The notes under the pieces were generated by a model. It saw only the letters and a list, made by a program, of their open reading frames with translations. It was not told where the DNA came from and ran no database searches. A program made the position numbers and the translations under genes. Positions 36,160-45,143 of a stretch of DNA of 64,000 nucleotides are shown piece after piece; within the stretch, counting starts at the first letter, position 1; each line of letters opens with the position of its first letter. The DNA is taken from positions 1,489,501 through 1,553,500 of the forward strand of contig NZ_CP094971.1 in NCBI RefSeq assembly GCF_022869825.1. Direction: 5' to 3'. This DNA is from Clostridium sp. BJN0001. GTDB taxonomy: Bacteria > Bacillota > Clostridia > Clostridiales > Clostridiaceae.

Positions 36160-37578
36160 CTACCTTTCAGAATTTTCTACTGGTGCTGCTACGGGATACA
36201 TTCCATTAAAACATCCCATGCAGAATTCATCTCTGTTTCCACAACTTTTTATTACACCCTGTTCACTTAAATATCCTACATAATCTGCGCCTATTATATC
36301 TCTAATCTCTTCAACTGAATGATTAGCTGCAATAAGTTCACTTCTATATGGAGTATCTATTCCAAAGTAACATGGGAATTTAACTCCTGGTGAAGCAATA
36401 AGAAAATTAATTTCTTTAACTCCTGCTCTTCTTAAAGATTCTATAAGATGTTTAGATGTTGTTCCTCTAACAATTGAGTCATCTATTAATACAATTTTTT
36501 TACCTTCTACATTTACCTTTAAAGGATTTAATTTTACAGCTACTGCTCTTTCTCTAAGTTCCTGCGATGGAGAAATAAATGTTCTTCCTACATATCTATT
36601 TTTGATAAATCCAATATCATAAGGAATTCCTGAAGCCTGAGAATAGCCAATTGCAGCAGGGATTCCACTGTCTGGAACAGCAACAACTAAATCTGCATCA
36701 ATTGGATGCTCTTTATAAAGCTGCTTTCCTGCGTTTACTCTTGTTGTATGTACATTAAGTCCATCGATTTTAGAATCAGGTCTTGCAAAATATATATATT
36801 CAAAAGCACATGTTTGACACTTAGTATTTTCAGAATATCTATATGATTCTACACCATTTTCATCTATTACAACTATTTCGCCTGGTTCAATATCACGTAC
36901 AAACTCAGCTCCTATAGCATCAAGAGCACAGCTTTCTGAAGCTAAAACATATCCTTCTTTAATTTTTCCAAGACATAAAGGTCTTATTCCATGAGGATCT
37001 CTTGCTCCTATAAGTTTATCTTTTGACATTATTGTAAGTGCAAACGAACCTCGTATAGCTTCCATTGCGTCTACAACAGCTCTTGCAAGGCCTTTTTTTG
37101 CATTTCTTGCTATAATACAAGCTATTACTTCAGAATCACTTGAAGTATGAAAAATGTGCCCTGCATCTTCTAAAAGTTCTCTTATGACATCGGCATTTAC
37201 AAGATTACCGTTATGGGCCATAGCTATTGTTCCAACTTTTGAAGTAGTTAATATAGGCTGAGCATTTTCAATTCCTTTGCCTCCAGCTGTTGAATATCTT
37301 ACATGTCCTACAGCAATGTGTCCTTTTAATTCTTTTACATTTTCCTCTGTAAATGCTTCAGTTATAAGACCTAATCCCTTATGAACTTCTATCTTTTCTC
37401 CATCTGCTACTGCTATTCCTGCGCTTTCCTGTCCTCTGTGCTGAAGTGCATAAAGACCATAGTATGTCATAGATGCAACATCAACAGGACTATTTACATA
37501 AACGCCAAAAACTCCACATTCATCTTTAAACTTATCCTGACTAGGATCCATAATTAATTCAAAATTCGGATTATTCAT
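36160..37578 (-). CDS. purF: Amidophosphoribosyltransferase (glutamine PRPP amidotransferase)
   Basis: It commits PRPP to purine synthesis. The 472-residue protein has a propeptide of 20 residues before the N-terminal nucleophile Cys21 (ECGVFGV), as in the [4Fe-4S] B. subtilis type. Likely cluster ligands lie in CQTCAFEY and the C-terminal CGNRDEFCMGCF. The PRPP loop is VLIDDSIVRGTTS. The cluster makes the enzyme oxygen-sensitive and it is inhibited by AMP and GMP in relatives. GAAAGGG precedes ATG. Confidence 0.97.
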   Translation of the reverse strand: MNNPNFELIMDPSQDKFKDECGVFGVYVNSPVDVASMTYYGLYALQHRGQESAGIAVADGEKIEVHKGLGLITEAFTEENVKELKGHIAVGHVRYSTAGGKGIENAQPILTTSKVGTIAMAHNGNLVNADVIRELLEDAGHIFHTSSDSEVIACIIARNAKKGLARAVVDAMEAIRGSFALTIMSKDKLIGARDPHGIRPLCLGKIKEGYVLASESCALDAIGAEFVRDIEPGEIVVIDENGVESYRYSENTKCQTCAFEYIYFARPDSKIDGLNVHTTRVNAGKQLYKEHPIDADLVVAVPDSGIPAAIGYSQASGIPYDIGFIKNRYVGRTFISPSQELRERAVAVKLNPLKVNVEGKKIVLIDDSIVRGTTSKHLIESLRRAGVKEINFLIASPGVKFPCYFGIDTPYRSELIAANHSVEEIRDIIGADYVGYLSEQGVIKSCGNRDEFCMGCFNGMYPVAAPVENSER

Positions 37579-37600
37579 TAATACAGCCCTTTCACTTAAA

Positions 37601-38308
37601 TTATTTTGAAATTCTCTTTAATATTTCTATATAAGCATCCTTAACATTTCCAAGATCTCTTCTGAATCTATCTTTGTCTAACTTTTCTCCAGTAGTTGCA
37701 TCCCAGAATCTGCATGTATCTGGTGATATTTCATCAGCAAGAACAATGCTTCCATCACTGCATCTTCCAAATTCAATCTTGAAATCTACTAAATTAATGT
37801 TATCTTTTAAGAATGCTTCTTTAAGTATATCATTAATTTTCTTTGTCATCTTTAAAATTTGATCAATTTCTTCAAAAGTTGCAGCTCCTATTGCTACTGC
37901 ATGATAGCTATTTATAAGAGGATCGTTTAATTCATCATTTTTATATGAAAATTCAAATACAGTTGTTTTAAGTTTAGTTCCTTCTTCAAGTCCTAATCTC
38001 TTAGCCATACTTCCTGCTGCTACATTTCTTACAATAACTTCAAGAGGTACTATCTGAACTTTTTTGCAAAGTTGTTCTCTATCATTTAGTTTTTTAATAA
38101 AATGAGTTTTTATTCCCTGTTCTTCTAATTTTTCAAATAATATAGAAGTAATTTCGTTATTCATAACTCCTTTATCTTCTATCTGACCTTTTTTAGCACC
38201 ATTAAATGCTGTTGCATCATCTTTATAATAAATTACTACTTCATCTTTATTATCTGTAGCATAAACCTTCTTAGCTTTTCCTTCATATAACATTTCTTTC
38301 TTTTCCAT
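37601..38308 (-). CDS. purC: SAICAR synthetase
   Basis: It adds aspartate to CAIR. The 235-residue protein has [13 protein letters not shown] at the N-terminus, [12 protein letters not shown], the [11 protein letters not shown] motif (about 93-103), and the signature [15 protein letters not shown] (about 190-204). Its start overlaps the purE stop as TAATG, so the genes are coupled. AAGGAG lies inside the purE end. Confidence 0.97.
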   Translation of the reverse strand: MEKKEMLYEGKAKKVYATDNKDEVVIYYKDDATAFNGAKKGQIEDKGVMNNEITSILFEKLEEQGIKTHFIKKLNDREQLCKKVQIVPLEVIVRNVAAGSMAKRLGLEEGTKLKTTVFEFSYKNDELNDPLINSYHAVAIGAATFEEIDQILKMTKKINDILKEAFLKDNINLVDFKIEFGRCSDGSIVLADEISPDTCRFWDATTGEKLDKDRFRRDLGNVKDAYIEILKRISK

Positions 38309-38787
38309 TATAATTCCACTCCTTCAGCGTTATCTTTTATAAATTTTTCTTTCATGTTTTTTCTATATTCTATTAATTTATTTTTTAAATCTTCATTATT
38401 TACAGAAAGCATCTGTACTGCTAACATACCTGCATTAAAACTATTATTTATTCCAACTGTAGCAACTGGGATTGCTTTTGGCATCTGTACAATTGAAAAT
38501 AATGCATCAAGTCCTTCAACGGCTGCTTTAACTGGTATACCTATTACAGGTAATACTGTTTGTGATGCTATAACTCCTGGAAGATGTGCAGCAAGTCCTG
38601 CTCCTGCAATTATTACTTTACATCCTTCTTTTTCAACGTTTCTAATTGTTTCCTCAAGTTTTTCTGGTACTCTATGTGCTGATAAAACATATGCTTTAAA
38701 TTCTATTTTAAATTCTCTTAATGCATCTGCTGCACCTTTCATAACTTCAGTATCAGATTTACTTCCAAAAATTATTGATACTTCCAA
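38308..38787 (-). CDS. purE: N5-CAIR mutase (AIR carboxylase catalytic subunit), PurE class I
   Basis: It moves the carboxyl group in N5-CAIR. The 159-residue protein has the GSKSDTEVM phosphate loop (about 8-16), [10 protein letters not shown] with the catalytic His (about 41), and [14 protein letters not shown] (about 62-75). No purK is adjacent, so either purK lies elsewhere or AIR is carboxylated directly; the sequence resembles class I. The start is TTG at 38787, with an AGGAGGT site upstream. Confidence 0.95.
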   Translation of the reverse strand: MEVSIIFGSKSDTEVMKGAADALREFKIEFKAYVLSAHRVPEKLEETIRNVEKEGCKVIIAGAGLAAHLPGVIASQTVLPVIGIPVKAAVEGLDALFSIVQMPKAIPVATVGINNSFNAGMLAVQMLSVNNEDLKNKLIEYRKNMKEKFIKDNAEGVEL

Positions 38788-38820
38788 TTTGTGACCTCCT
38801 AAAATATATCTATAATATTT

Positions 38821-38847
38821 CTTAGCACCATATTATATGATGCTAAG
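38821..38847 (-). repeat. Hairpin between purL and purE
   Basis: A 12-bp stem with one mismatch (CTTAGCA...TGCTAAG, with an inner CATAT/ATATG) has an almost closed loop. On the minus strand an A run, not a T run, flanks it upstream and no U tract follows, so it is not a standard terminator for purL. It may protect mRNA ends or tune read-through between the two genes. Confidence 0.5.
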
Positions 38848-38856
38848 TTTTTTTAC

Positions 38857-41800
38857 TTATTTAAAATAATTAACTCCTGATTTGAATATCTTCTGATCAA
38901 AGTTACCTTCCATATTTCTATAAAGGTCTTCCCCGATTCTTTCAGAATGTCCCATCTTACCAAGTATTCTTCCATCAGGACTTGTTATTCCTTCAATAGC
39001 ATCCATTGATCCATTAGGATTATATGGCATATCTAATGAAGCTTTTCCATCAAAATCAACATATTGTGTTGCTACCTGACCATTTTCAAATAACTTTTTA
39101 ATTAAACTTTCTGGTGCAACAAATCTTCCTTCACCATGTGAAATTGCAACACTGTGGATATCACCGGCTTTAACTTCATTAAACCATGGTGATTTATTAG
39201 ATACAATCTTTGTTCTTATTATTGATGACATATGTCTATCAATATTGTTATAAGTTAATGTTGCCATATCTTCTTTTATATCTACAATTTCGCCATAAGG
39301 AACTAATCCTAGTTTTATAAGTGCTTGGAAGCCGTTACAAATACCAAGCATAAGTCCATCTCTGTTCTTTAAAAGTTCCATTACTTGTTCTTTAACTTTT
39401 TCATTTCTAAATACATTTGCAATGAACTTTCCAGATCCATCAGGTTCATCTCCTGCTGAGAATCCTCCTGGTAGCATTATTATCTGTGATTTTTTAATCT
39501 CACTGCTTAATCTTTCAATTGATTCAACAAGTCCTTCTTTAGTAAGATTATTAAATACTACTAGAGAAGTTTCTGCTCCTTCTTTTTTGAATGCTCTTTC
39601 ACAGTCATATTCACAGTTTGTTCCAGGGAATACTGGTATTACTACTCTTGGCTTTGCTGTCTTTATACAAGGTGAAATATTTTCTTTTCTTTCATATAAA
39701 GGAGTTTCAACTGTTTTTCCTGTTTCTTCAGTTTTTATTGGGAACACTTTTGATAGCTTTTCTTCATAAGCTTTTTCTATTTCATCAATTGATAATGAAA
39801 TTCCATTTACTTCTATAGCTTTTTCTTTTTTAGTGTTTCCAACTTCTTTATATAATAAGCCATTAAACGCTTCTTTTATATCTACATCTTCTTTTACTTC
39901 TACTAAGACATCTCCGTAGTTAAATCCGAATAATTCATCAGATGTTAAATTCTTAAGATCTGCTCCTACTCTATTTCCAAGACTCATCTTAGATACATTC
40001 TCACAAACTCCTCCAAATTTAACTGCTGATGCAGAAATAACTTTTTCATCTTGTATTAATTTATAAAGTCCATCCATGTTATTTATAAACTTATCTATAT
40101 CAATTGTCATATCATCTTTTTTCTCAGTAGTTAATAATACAAGTTTTGAACCTGCCTTCTTAAACTCTGGTGAAATTACTTTTGCTGCTTTTTCAACACC
40201 AACTGCAAAACTTACAAGGCTTGGTGGAACATCTAAATCATCAAAAGTTCCAGACATTGAATCTTTTCCTCCAATTGCTGCAATTTCAAGTCTCATTTGT
40301 GCTTCAAATGCACCAAGAAGTGCTGCAAATGGTTTACCCCATCTTTTTGGATCATTGCCAAGATGTTCAAAGTATTCTTGGAATGTTAAATGTGACTTTC
40401 TGAAATTACCACCCATAGAAACAAGCTTCGTAACACTTTCTATTACTGAATAATAAGCCATATGATAAGGGCTCCAAGCTCCTAGATATGGGTTAAATCC
40501 GTAAGTCATTAATGTTGCATCTTTACTTAATCCATTTAAAACTGGTATTTTAGCAGACATTCCTTCTGCAGGAGTTTTAGAATATTTTCCTCCAAATGGC
40601 ATAAGTACTGTTCCGCCGCCAATTGTTGAATCGAATCTTTCAGATAATCCTTGTTCTGATGCTACATTTAATCTTCTTAAATTATCTATCCATGCTTTTT
40701 TAGTATCTTCTTTCTTAACTTCATATGGATATTCAGAAGGTGCATTAACTATAACTTTTGTTTTCTGTGTAGCTCCGTTTGTATCAAGGAAAGTTCTCTT
40801 TAAATCAACTATGTTTTTGCCTCTCCAGAAAAGTCTTAATCTATCTGTATCAGTTACATTCGCAACTAAGTTAGCTTCTAAGTTTTCTTTGTTTGCAGTT
40901 TCTATAAACTCGTCTGCGTTTTCTTTTGAAACTACAACAGCCATTCTTTCCTGAGATTCTGATACTGCAAGTTCTGTTCCATCTAATCCTTCATACTTTT
41001 TAGTAACCTTATCAAGATTTATATCAAGGCCTCTGCAAAGTTCTCCGATTGCAACTGAAACTCCACCAGCACCAAAGTCATTACATCTTTTTATCATTTT
41101 TGCAATTCTTGCATTTCTAAATAATCTTTGAAGTTTTCTCTCTGTTGGTGCATTACCTTTTTGAACTTCAGCACCACATTCACTAAGTGAAGAAACTGTA
41201 TGTTCTTTTGATGATCCTGTAGCACCACCTACTCCATCTCTTCCTGTTCTTCCACCAAGAAGAATTATTACATCACCAAGAGCTGGTTCTTCACGTACTA
41301 CATTTTCTTTAGGTGCTGCAGCAATTACAGCTCCAACTTCCATTCTCTTTGCTGCATAGTTTGGATGATATAATTCATAAACTCCACCAGTTGCAAGTCC
41401 GATCTGATTACCATACGAACTATATCCATGTGCAGCTCCAAGTGTTATTTTTCTCTGAGGGAGCTTACCTTTTAATGTTTTCTCTATAGATACTGTAGGA
41501 TCTGCAGCTCCTGTAACTCTCATTGCCTGATAAACATAAGTTCTTCCTGAAAGAGGATCTCTTATAGCTCCTCCAAGACATGTTGCAGCTCCTCCAAAGG
41601 GTTCAATCTCTGTAGGATGGTTATGTGTCTCATTCTTAAACATTACAAGATAATCTTCTTTTCCTTTATCTGTATCAATTGTAACGTTTATTGAACATGC
41701 ATTTATTTCTTCTGAAATATCAAGATCATTAAGTTTTCCTGTTCTCTTTAATTCTTTCATAGCTACAAGAGCAATATCCATTAAAGTTTTGTTCTTTTTC

Positions 41801-42600
41801 TTCTTTGTATAAAGATTTTTTCTAACTTCTAAATACTCATCATAACTTTTCTTTAAAGGCTTTAAGTATTTGTGATCTTCAATTTCAACATTTTCAAGTA
41901 TTGTTGAGAATGTTGTATGTCTACAATGATCAGACCAGTATGTATCTATTACTTTTATCTCTGTAATACTAGGTTCTCTTTTTTCTTCATTCTTAAAATA
42001 GTCTTGAATCATAACTAAGTCGTCTATGCTCATTGCAAGACCATTTTCTTTATGAAATTCTTCTAATTCTTTAACTGATTTTTTTGAAAAGCCATCTAAG
42101 ATTTGAACATCTTTAGGTTTGTTTGAAACTGTAGATAATTCTTTGCTGTTTATATCTACTTCTCTTGAATCGACAGGATTTATATAATAATTTTTAATTT
42201 TTTCTAAATCTTCTTTTGATATGCTACCTTTTAAAGTGATTATTTTAGCAGATTTTATTGTTATTTTATCTTCTTCTGCAAGTAAAGCCAAACATTCAGA
42301 TGCTGAATCTGCTCTCTGGTCATACTGACCTGGTAAATATTCTACTGCAAAAGCAATTTCATCATCAGGAATCTTAATCTCTCCTTCAGTTAATGTGTCA
42401 ACTGTTGCTTCAGAAAATATAGTATGTAATGATTTTTTGTAATAATCTTCTTTTAAATCTCCGATTATGTACTTATTTATAAGTCTTACATTTTTAAGAT
42501 TTTTAATTCCTAAATTTTCTCTGAAATCTCTAAGTAAGCTTTGAGCTTCTACATTAAACCCATTTTTCTTTTCTACAAATATGGTTCTAATATCTGACAT
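38857..42600 (-). CDS. purL: Phosphoribosylformylglycinamidine synthase, single-chain type
   Basis: It converts FGAR to FGAM with ATP and glutamine. The 1247-residue protein fuses an N-terminal PurS-like region, the two PurM-like synthase halves (FKNETHNHPTEIEPFGGAAT and the IGGKDSMSGTFDD region), and a C-terminal class I glutaminase (about 985-1240). The glutaminase has its Cys in LGICNGFQAL and His in SHGEGRF. This large form replaces the separate PurS, PurQ and small PurL of Bacillus, and is usual in many Clostridium species. It heads the operon, 69 bases before purE. Confidence 0.96.
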   Translation of the reverse strand: MSDIRTIFVEKKNGFNVEAQSLLRDFRENLGIKNLKNVRLINKYIIGDLKEDYYKKSLHTIFSEATVDTLTEGEIKIPDDEIAFAVEYLPGQYDQRADSASECLALLAEEDKITIKSAKIITLKGSISKEDLEKIKNYYINPVDSREVDINSKELSTVSNKPKDVQILDGFSKKSVKELEEFHKENGLAMSIDDLVMIQDYFKNEEKREPSITEIKVIDTYWSDHCRHTTFSTILENVEIEDHKYLKPLKKSYDEYLEVRKNLYTKKKKNKTLMDIALVAMKELKRTGKLNDLDISEEINACSINVTIDTDKGKEDYLVMFKNETHNHPTEIEPFGGAATCLGGAIRDPLSGRTYVYQAMRVTGAADPTVSIEKTLKGKLPQRKITLGAAHGYSSYGNQIGLATGGVYELYHPNYAAKRMEVGAVIAAAPKENVVREEPALGDVIILLGGRTGRDGVGGATGSSKEHTVSSLSECGAEVQKGNAPTERKLQRLFRNARIAKMIKRCNDFGAGGVSVAIGELCRGLDINLDKVTKKYEGLDGTELAVSESQERMAVVVSKENADEFIETANKENLEANLVANVTDTDRLRLFWRGKNIVDLKRTFLDTNGATQKTKVIVNAPSEYPYEVKKEDTKKAWIDNLRRLNVASEQGLSERFDSTIGGGTVLMPFGGKYSKTPAEGMSAKIPVLNGLSKDATLMTYGFNPYLGAWSPYHMAYYSVIESVTKLVSMGGNFRKSHLTFQEYFEHLGNDPKRWGKPFAALLGAFEAQMRLEIAAIGGKDSMSGTFDDLDVPPSLVSFAVGVEKAAKVISPEFKKAGSKLVLLTTEKKDDMTIDIDKFINNMDGLYKLIQDEKVISASAVKFGGVCENVSKMSLGNRVGADLKNLTSDELFGFNYGDVLVEVKEDVDIKEAFNGLLYKEVGNTKKEKAIEVNGISLSIDEIEKAYEEKLSKVFPIKTEETGKTVETPLYERKENISPCIKTAKPRVVIPVFPGTNCEYDCERAFKKEGAETSLVVFNNLTKEGLVESIERLSSEIKKSQIIMLPGGFSAGDEPDGSGKFIANVFRNEKVKEQVMELLKNRDGLMLGICNGFQALIKLGLVPYGEIVDIKEDMATLTYNNIDRHMSSIIRTKIVSNKSPWFNEVKAGDIHSVAISHGEGRFVAPESLIKKLFENGQVATQYVDFDGKASLDMPYNPNGSMDAIEGITSPDGRILGKMGHSERIGEDLYRNMEGNFDQKIFKSGVNYFK

Positions 42601-42700
42601 CTTAATTCCTCCAAAACATTTTAAGATTAGTCTTAATTACGACATTGTAACGGCGAATGTTTTTTTCGCTTTTATTTTTAATTTTCGTGTCCATACATAA

Positions 42701-42729
42701 AGATTATCATTTTACGAACTTTATGTCAA
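42701..42729 (-). promoter_or_regulatory. Probable pur operon promoter with PurBox-like site
   Basis: On the minus strand TTGACA lies at 42724-42729. Possible -10 hexamers are TAATCT (42701-42706, spacing 17) or GATAAT (42703-42708, spacing 15). On the plus strand TTTTACGAACTTTA (42710-42723) between them matches the PurR box core CGAAC with AT flanks (11 of 13 against the Bacillus consensus). A second inverted box is weak. The leader is about 95 bases with no known riboswitch. Confidence 0.5.
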
Positions 42730-42763
42730 CTAAAATAGAGAATTTTTTTAATTTATATGAAAT

Positions 42764-42806
42764 AATCCGAATAATAGCGTTTTTTAAAAATGCTATTATT
42801 CGGATT
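42764..42806. terminator. Terminator after clcA
   Basis: A perfect 15-bp stem (42764-42778 with 42792-42806) has a 13-base loop. It lies 4 bases past the clcA stop. The T-rich stretch after it on the minus strand is weak (ATTATTTC), but the long GC-containing stem makes it a likely terminator. It also insulates the pur promoter. Confidence 0.75.
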
Positions 42807-42810
42807 GATT

Positions 42811-44067
42811 TTACGAAGCATTCTTGTTTATAAACACTCCTTTTAATTTCGAATAAACTATTTTTTGACTACTATATAAGCTACAATATCCAGAAAGAAC
42901 ATAGCTTATTGCGATAGCTATTGAAAACATTATAATTCCATTTGAACCAAAAAGTTCAATGCTTAAAATAAGCGATGCTGTAAGTGAATTTGTAACTCCA
43001 CAAAAAAGTGAAACAAGTCCAACCGCAGCACCGAATGCAGGATCAAATCCAATAAATGAAGAAACCGTGCACCCGAGCGTTGAACCTATGAAAAATGCCG
43101 GTACTATTTCTCCTCCTTTATAACCCGCAGAAATAGTAATTACAGTTAAAATTATTTTTAAAATAAATGCCTCCGGTCTTGCATTCCCATTCATTGCATT
43201 CTGTATTATATCCATTCCAGCTCCATTATAATCTCTTGTACCACTTATAAATGTTATAAGAACTACAAGTACACCGCCAATAAATATTTTCAAATAATCA
43301 TTTTCTACATATTTTGAAAATATCCTAGATCCATTATGAAGCAGTGTACAAAATACTATGCTCACAGCTGCACATAATACAGATACAATGGCAAGTTTAG
43401 AGACATTTAGAATAGTTAAATCCGGAAATATCTTAAGTTCATACATAACAGGATTTAAATTAAACATTCTAGATATAATATACGCAATAACTGAAGAAAC
43501 TATACACGGAAAAAAACTAGAGTAATAAATTATCCCAACACTTATTACTTCCATGGAAAAGAACGTTGCAGTAAGAGGTGTTCCAAATAGTGCAGAGAAT
43601 ACGCCGCTCATTCCACACAGAGTTATAAGATGCTTGTCTTTTTCATCAAGTTTAATAATTTTTCCAATAGTTGAACCGATACTTCCACCAAGCTGAAGTG
43701 CTGCTCCTTCTCTTCCAGCAGATCCTCCAAACATATGAGTAAGGACCGTTCCTATAAATATTGCAGGAGCCATGGCAAATGAAACATTTCCATCCGTTCT
43801 TACAGAATCTATAACTTCATTTGTTCCTGTGCTATTATCTTGTTTCAAAACTTTATAACAAAACGCTGATAAAAGTCCAGCAAAAGGAAGAAAATATAAC
43901 ATAATACCATTTAAGTTTCTAAACCTTGTTGCTTTTATAACGCTTATATTAAAAACACTTCCGATAGCCCCACCAACTAAGCCGGTAAGACCTGCAACAA
44001 GAATCCACTTAAAAAATGCTTTTAAATATTTTTCTACTAAATTTAACTTATTTTTTAGAATATCCAT
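42811..44067 (-). CDS. CLC-family chloride channel or H+/Cl- antiporter
   Basis: The 418-residue polytopic membrane protein has CLC pore motifs: GSAGREGAALQLGG with the external gating glutamate (about 114-127), GMSGVFSALFGTPL, GGEIVPAFFIGSTLG (about 317-331), and a final GVTNSLTASLILSIEL. It lacks a CBS domain. Members export chloride or, in one branch, fluoride; the pore motif differs from the fluoride branch as far as I can judge. Start ATG follows AAGGTGG. A strong terminator stands about 22 bases upstream of the start, so expression may depend on read-through from the zinc-ribbon gene. Confidence 0.88.
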   Translation of the reverse strand: MDILKNKLNLVEKYLKAFFKWILVAGLTGLVGGAIGSVFNISVIKATRFRNLNGIMLYFLPFAGLLSAFCYKVLKQDNSTGTNEVIDSVRTDGNVSFAMAPAIFIGTVLTHMFGGSAGREGAALQLGGSIGSTIGKIIKLDEKDKHLITLCGMSGVFSALFGTPLTATFFSMEVISVGIIYYSSFFPCIVSSVIAYIISRMFNLNPVMYELKIFPDLTILNVSKLAIVSVLCAAVSIVFCTLLHNGSRIFSKYVENDYLKIFIGGVLVVLITFISGTRDYNGAGMDIIQNAMNGNARPEAFILKIILTVITISAGYKGGEIVPAFFIGSTLGCTVSSFIGFDPAFGAAVGLVSLFCGVTNSLTASLILSIELFGSNGIIMFSIAIAISYVLSGYCSLYSSQKIVYSKLKGVFINKNAS

Positions 44068-44089
44068 AAAACCACCTTAAATCATTTGA

Positions 44090-44127
44090 ATAAAAAAACT
44101 GCTACAAAGCAACGCTTCATAGCAGTT
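44090..44127 (-). terminator. Terminator between the zinc-ribbon gene and clcA
   Basis: An 8-bp stem (AACTGCTA/TAGCAGTT, 44097-44104 with 44120-44127) has a 15-base loop. On the minus strand it is followed by seven T. It leaves only 22 bases before the clcA start, too few for a separate promoter. Confidence 0.85.
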
Positions 44128-44138
44128 CAAGATATTAT

Positions 44139-44306
44139 CTATCTTTCAAAGTTTCTGTTATTTCTCTGAGCTTTTCTCTTTTTTCTGCACTCAGGACATC
44201 TAACAGGATCGTTTTCGAATCCTTTTTCTTTGTAAAATTCCTGTTCTCCAACAGTGAAAACGAATTCTTTTCCACAATCTTTACAAACTAATGTCTTATC
44301 TTCCAT
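44139..44306 (-). CDS. Small zinc-ribbon protein
   Basis: This 55-residue protein reads MEDKTLVCKDCGKEFVF at the start, ends in a basic tail, and has two CxxC pairs (C8, C11 and C37, C40). It matches the probable zinc-ribbon family (zf-trcl) often found beside or fused to other clostridial proteins, with the pattern CxDCGKEFxFTxGEQEFY. Function is unknown; a nucleic-acid or ribosome-associated role is possible. GGGAGG is 8 bases before ATG. The codon pattern and conserved motif make it real despite its size. It has its own promoter and terminator. Confidence 0.88.
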   Translation of the reverse strand: MEDKTLVCKDCGKEFVFTVGEQEFYKEKGFENDPVRCPECRKKRKAQRNNRNFER

Positions 44307-44412
44307 TATAAAAATCCTCCCTTTCTCAGATTATAACCGGTATACTAGAACATAATCTCTGAAACAGAGGAAATAATAGTACTGATTAAATCTTAATTTA
44401 TCTTACGTATTT

Positions 44413-44441
44413 ATAATAACACATATATCATAAGATTTCAA
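44413..44441 (-). promoter_or_regulatory. Promoter of the zinc-ribbon gene
   Basis: On the minus strand TTGAAA (44436-44441), a 17-base spacer, and TATTAT (44413-44418) lie directly after the glnQ-like stop. RNA would begin about 100 bases before the start. That leader contains two mutually exclusive short stems (44328-44334/44352-44358 and 44357-44361/44365-44369). Confidence 0.6.
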
Positions 44442-44443
44442 CA

Positions 44444-45130
44444 TTAATTATCAATTTCATCAAATATTATTCCTTCTTTTAAAACACCCTGATCCATTGA
44501 CATTATTTTGTCTGCTACATTCCTTGCAAAATCCATATCATGAGTTATTATAAGCATTGCCATTTTTGTTTCATCTTTTAATTTTTTAATTAAATTTGCT
44601 ACCTCCAGAGTAAGACCTGGATCAAGTGCTGAAGTTGGTTCATCAAAACACATTATTTTAGGTTCGGTCATAAGAGCTCGTCCTATAGCCACTCTCTGTT
44701 TTTGTCCTCCAGAAAGTTCAAATGGGTAATTTCTTTCTTTTTCAGATAAGCCTAAAAATCCTAATATTTTTCTTGCTTTTTTTATAGCCTCATCTTTTTT
44801 AATATTAAATACTGTGATTGGAGCTGAAATAAGATTTTCTAAAATATTCATATGAGGAAAAAGATTAAATCCTTGAAATACAAGTCCTATATCTTTTCTT
44901 ATTTCAAGTGTATTTTTATACGATCCATTCTCACAAAATTTTTTTCCATTCACTTCGATATTTCCGCTATCACAATGTTCGAGTTCATTTATACATCTTA
45001 AAAGTGTTGTTTTTCCACCTCCAGAATGTCCAACAATAACTAAAATTTCTCCTTCAGAAATTTTAAAATTTATACCTCTTAAAACTTCAGTATCACCAAA
45101 TTTTTTAGTCAAATTGCTTACGTTTAACAT
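44444..45130 (-). CDS. Polar amino-acid ABC transporter, ATP-binding subunit
   Basis: The 228-residue ATPase has Walker A GHSGGGKTT (about 33-41), the Q-loop FQGFNLFPH, the signature LSGGQKQR (about 132-139), Walker B IMCFDEPTSALDP, and the H-loop ITHDM. It resembles GlnQ/ArtP/TcyN-type polar amino-acid ATPases. ATG at 45130 has AAGGAG upstream. The gene follows the permease by 13 bases. The amino acid carried cannot be told from the ATPase. Confidence 0.92.
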   Translation of the reverse strand: MLNVSNLTKKFGDTEVLRGINFKISEGEILVIVGHSGGGKTTLLRCINELEHCDSGNIEVNGKKFCENGSYKNTLEIRKDIGLVFQGFNLFPHMNILENLISAPITVFNIKKDEAIKKARKILGFLGLSEKERNYPFELSGGQKQRVAIGRALMTEPKIMCFDEPTSALDPGLTLEVANLIKKLKDETKMAMLIITHDMDFARNVADKIMSMDQGVLKEGIIFDEIDN

Positions 45131-45143
45131 ATGCTTATTCTCC

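Noticed and set aside
38354..38794. A 146-codon frame opposite purE, and similar frames opposite purL
   Set aside because: These are antisense shadows of strongly conserved genes, and no start signals precede them.
38821..38847. Terminator after purL
   Set aside because: On the minus strand no T run follows the stem, and the pur genes need to be read through.
42601..42700. Purine (guanine/adenine), ZTP or PRPP riboswitch in the pur operon leader
   Set aside because: The leader is short (about 95 bases) and lacks the conserved ATATGG/TTTCTACC or GGG/CCGCCTGGGC elements. There is no terminator hairpin before purL.
44307..44443. A fluoride (crcB) riboswitch before the zinc-ribbon and CLC genes
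   Set aside because: The conserved GGNGATGG and CTGATG core elements are not present. Only short unrelated stems were seen.
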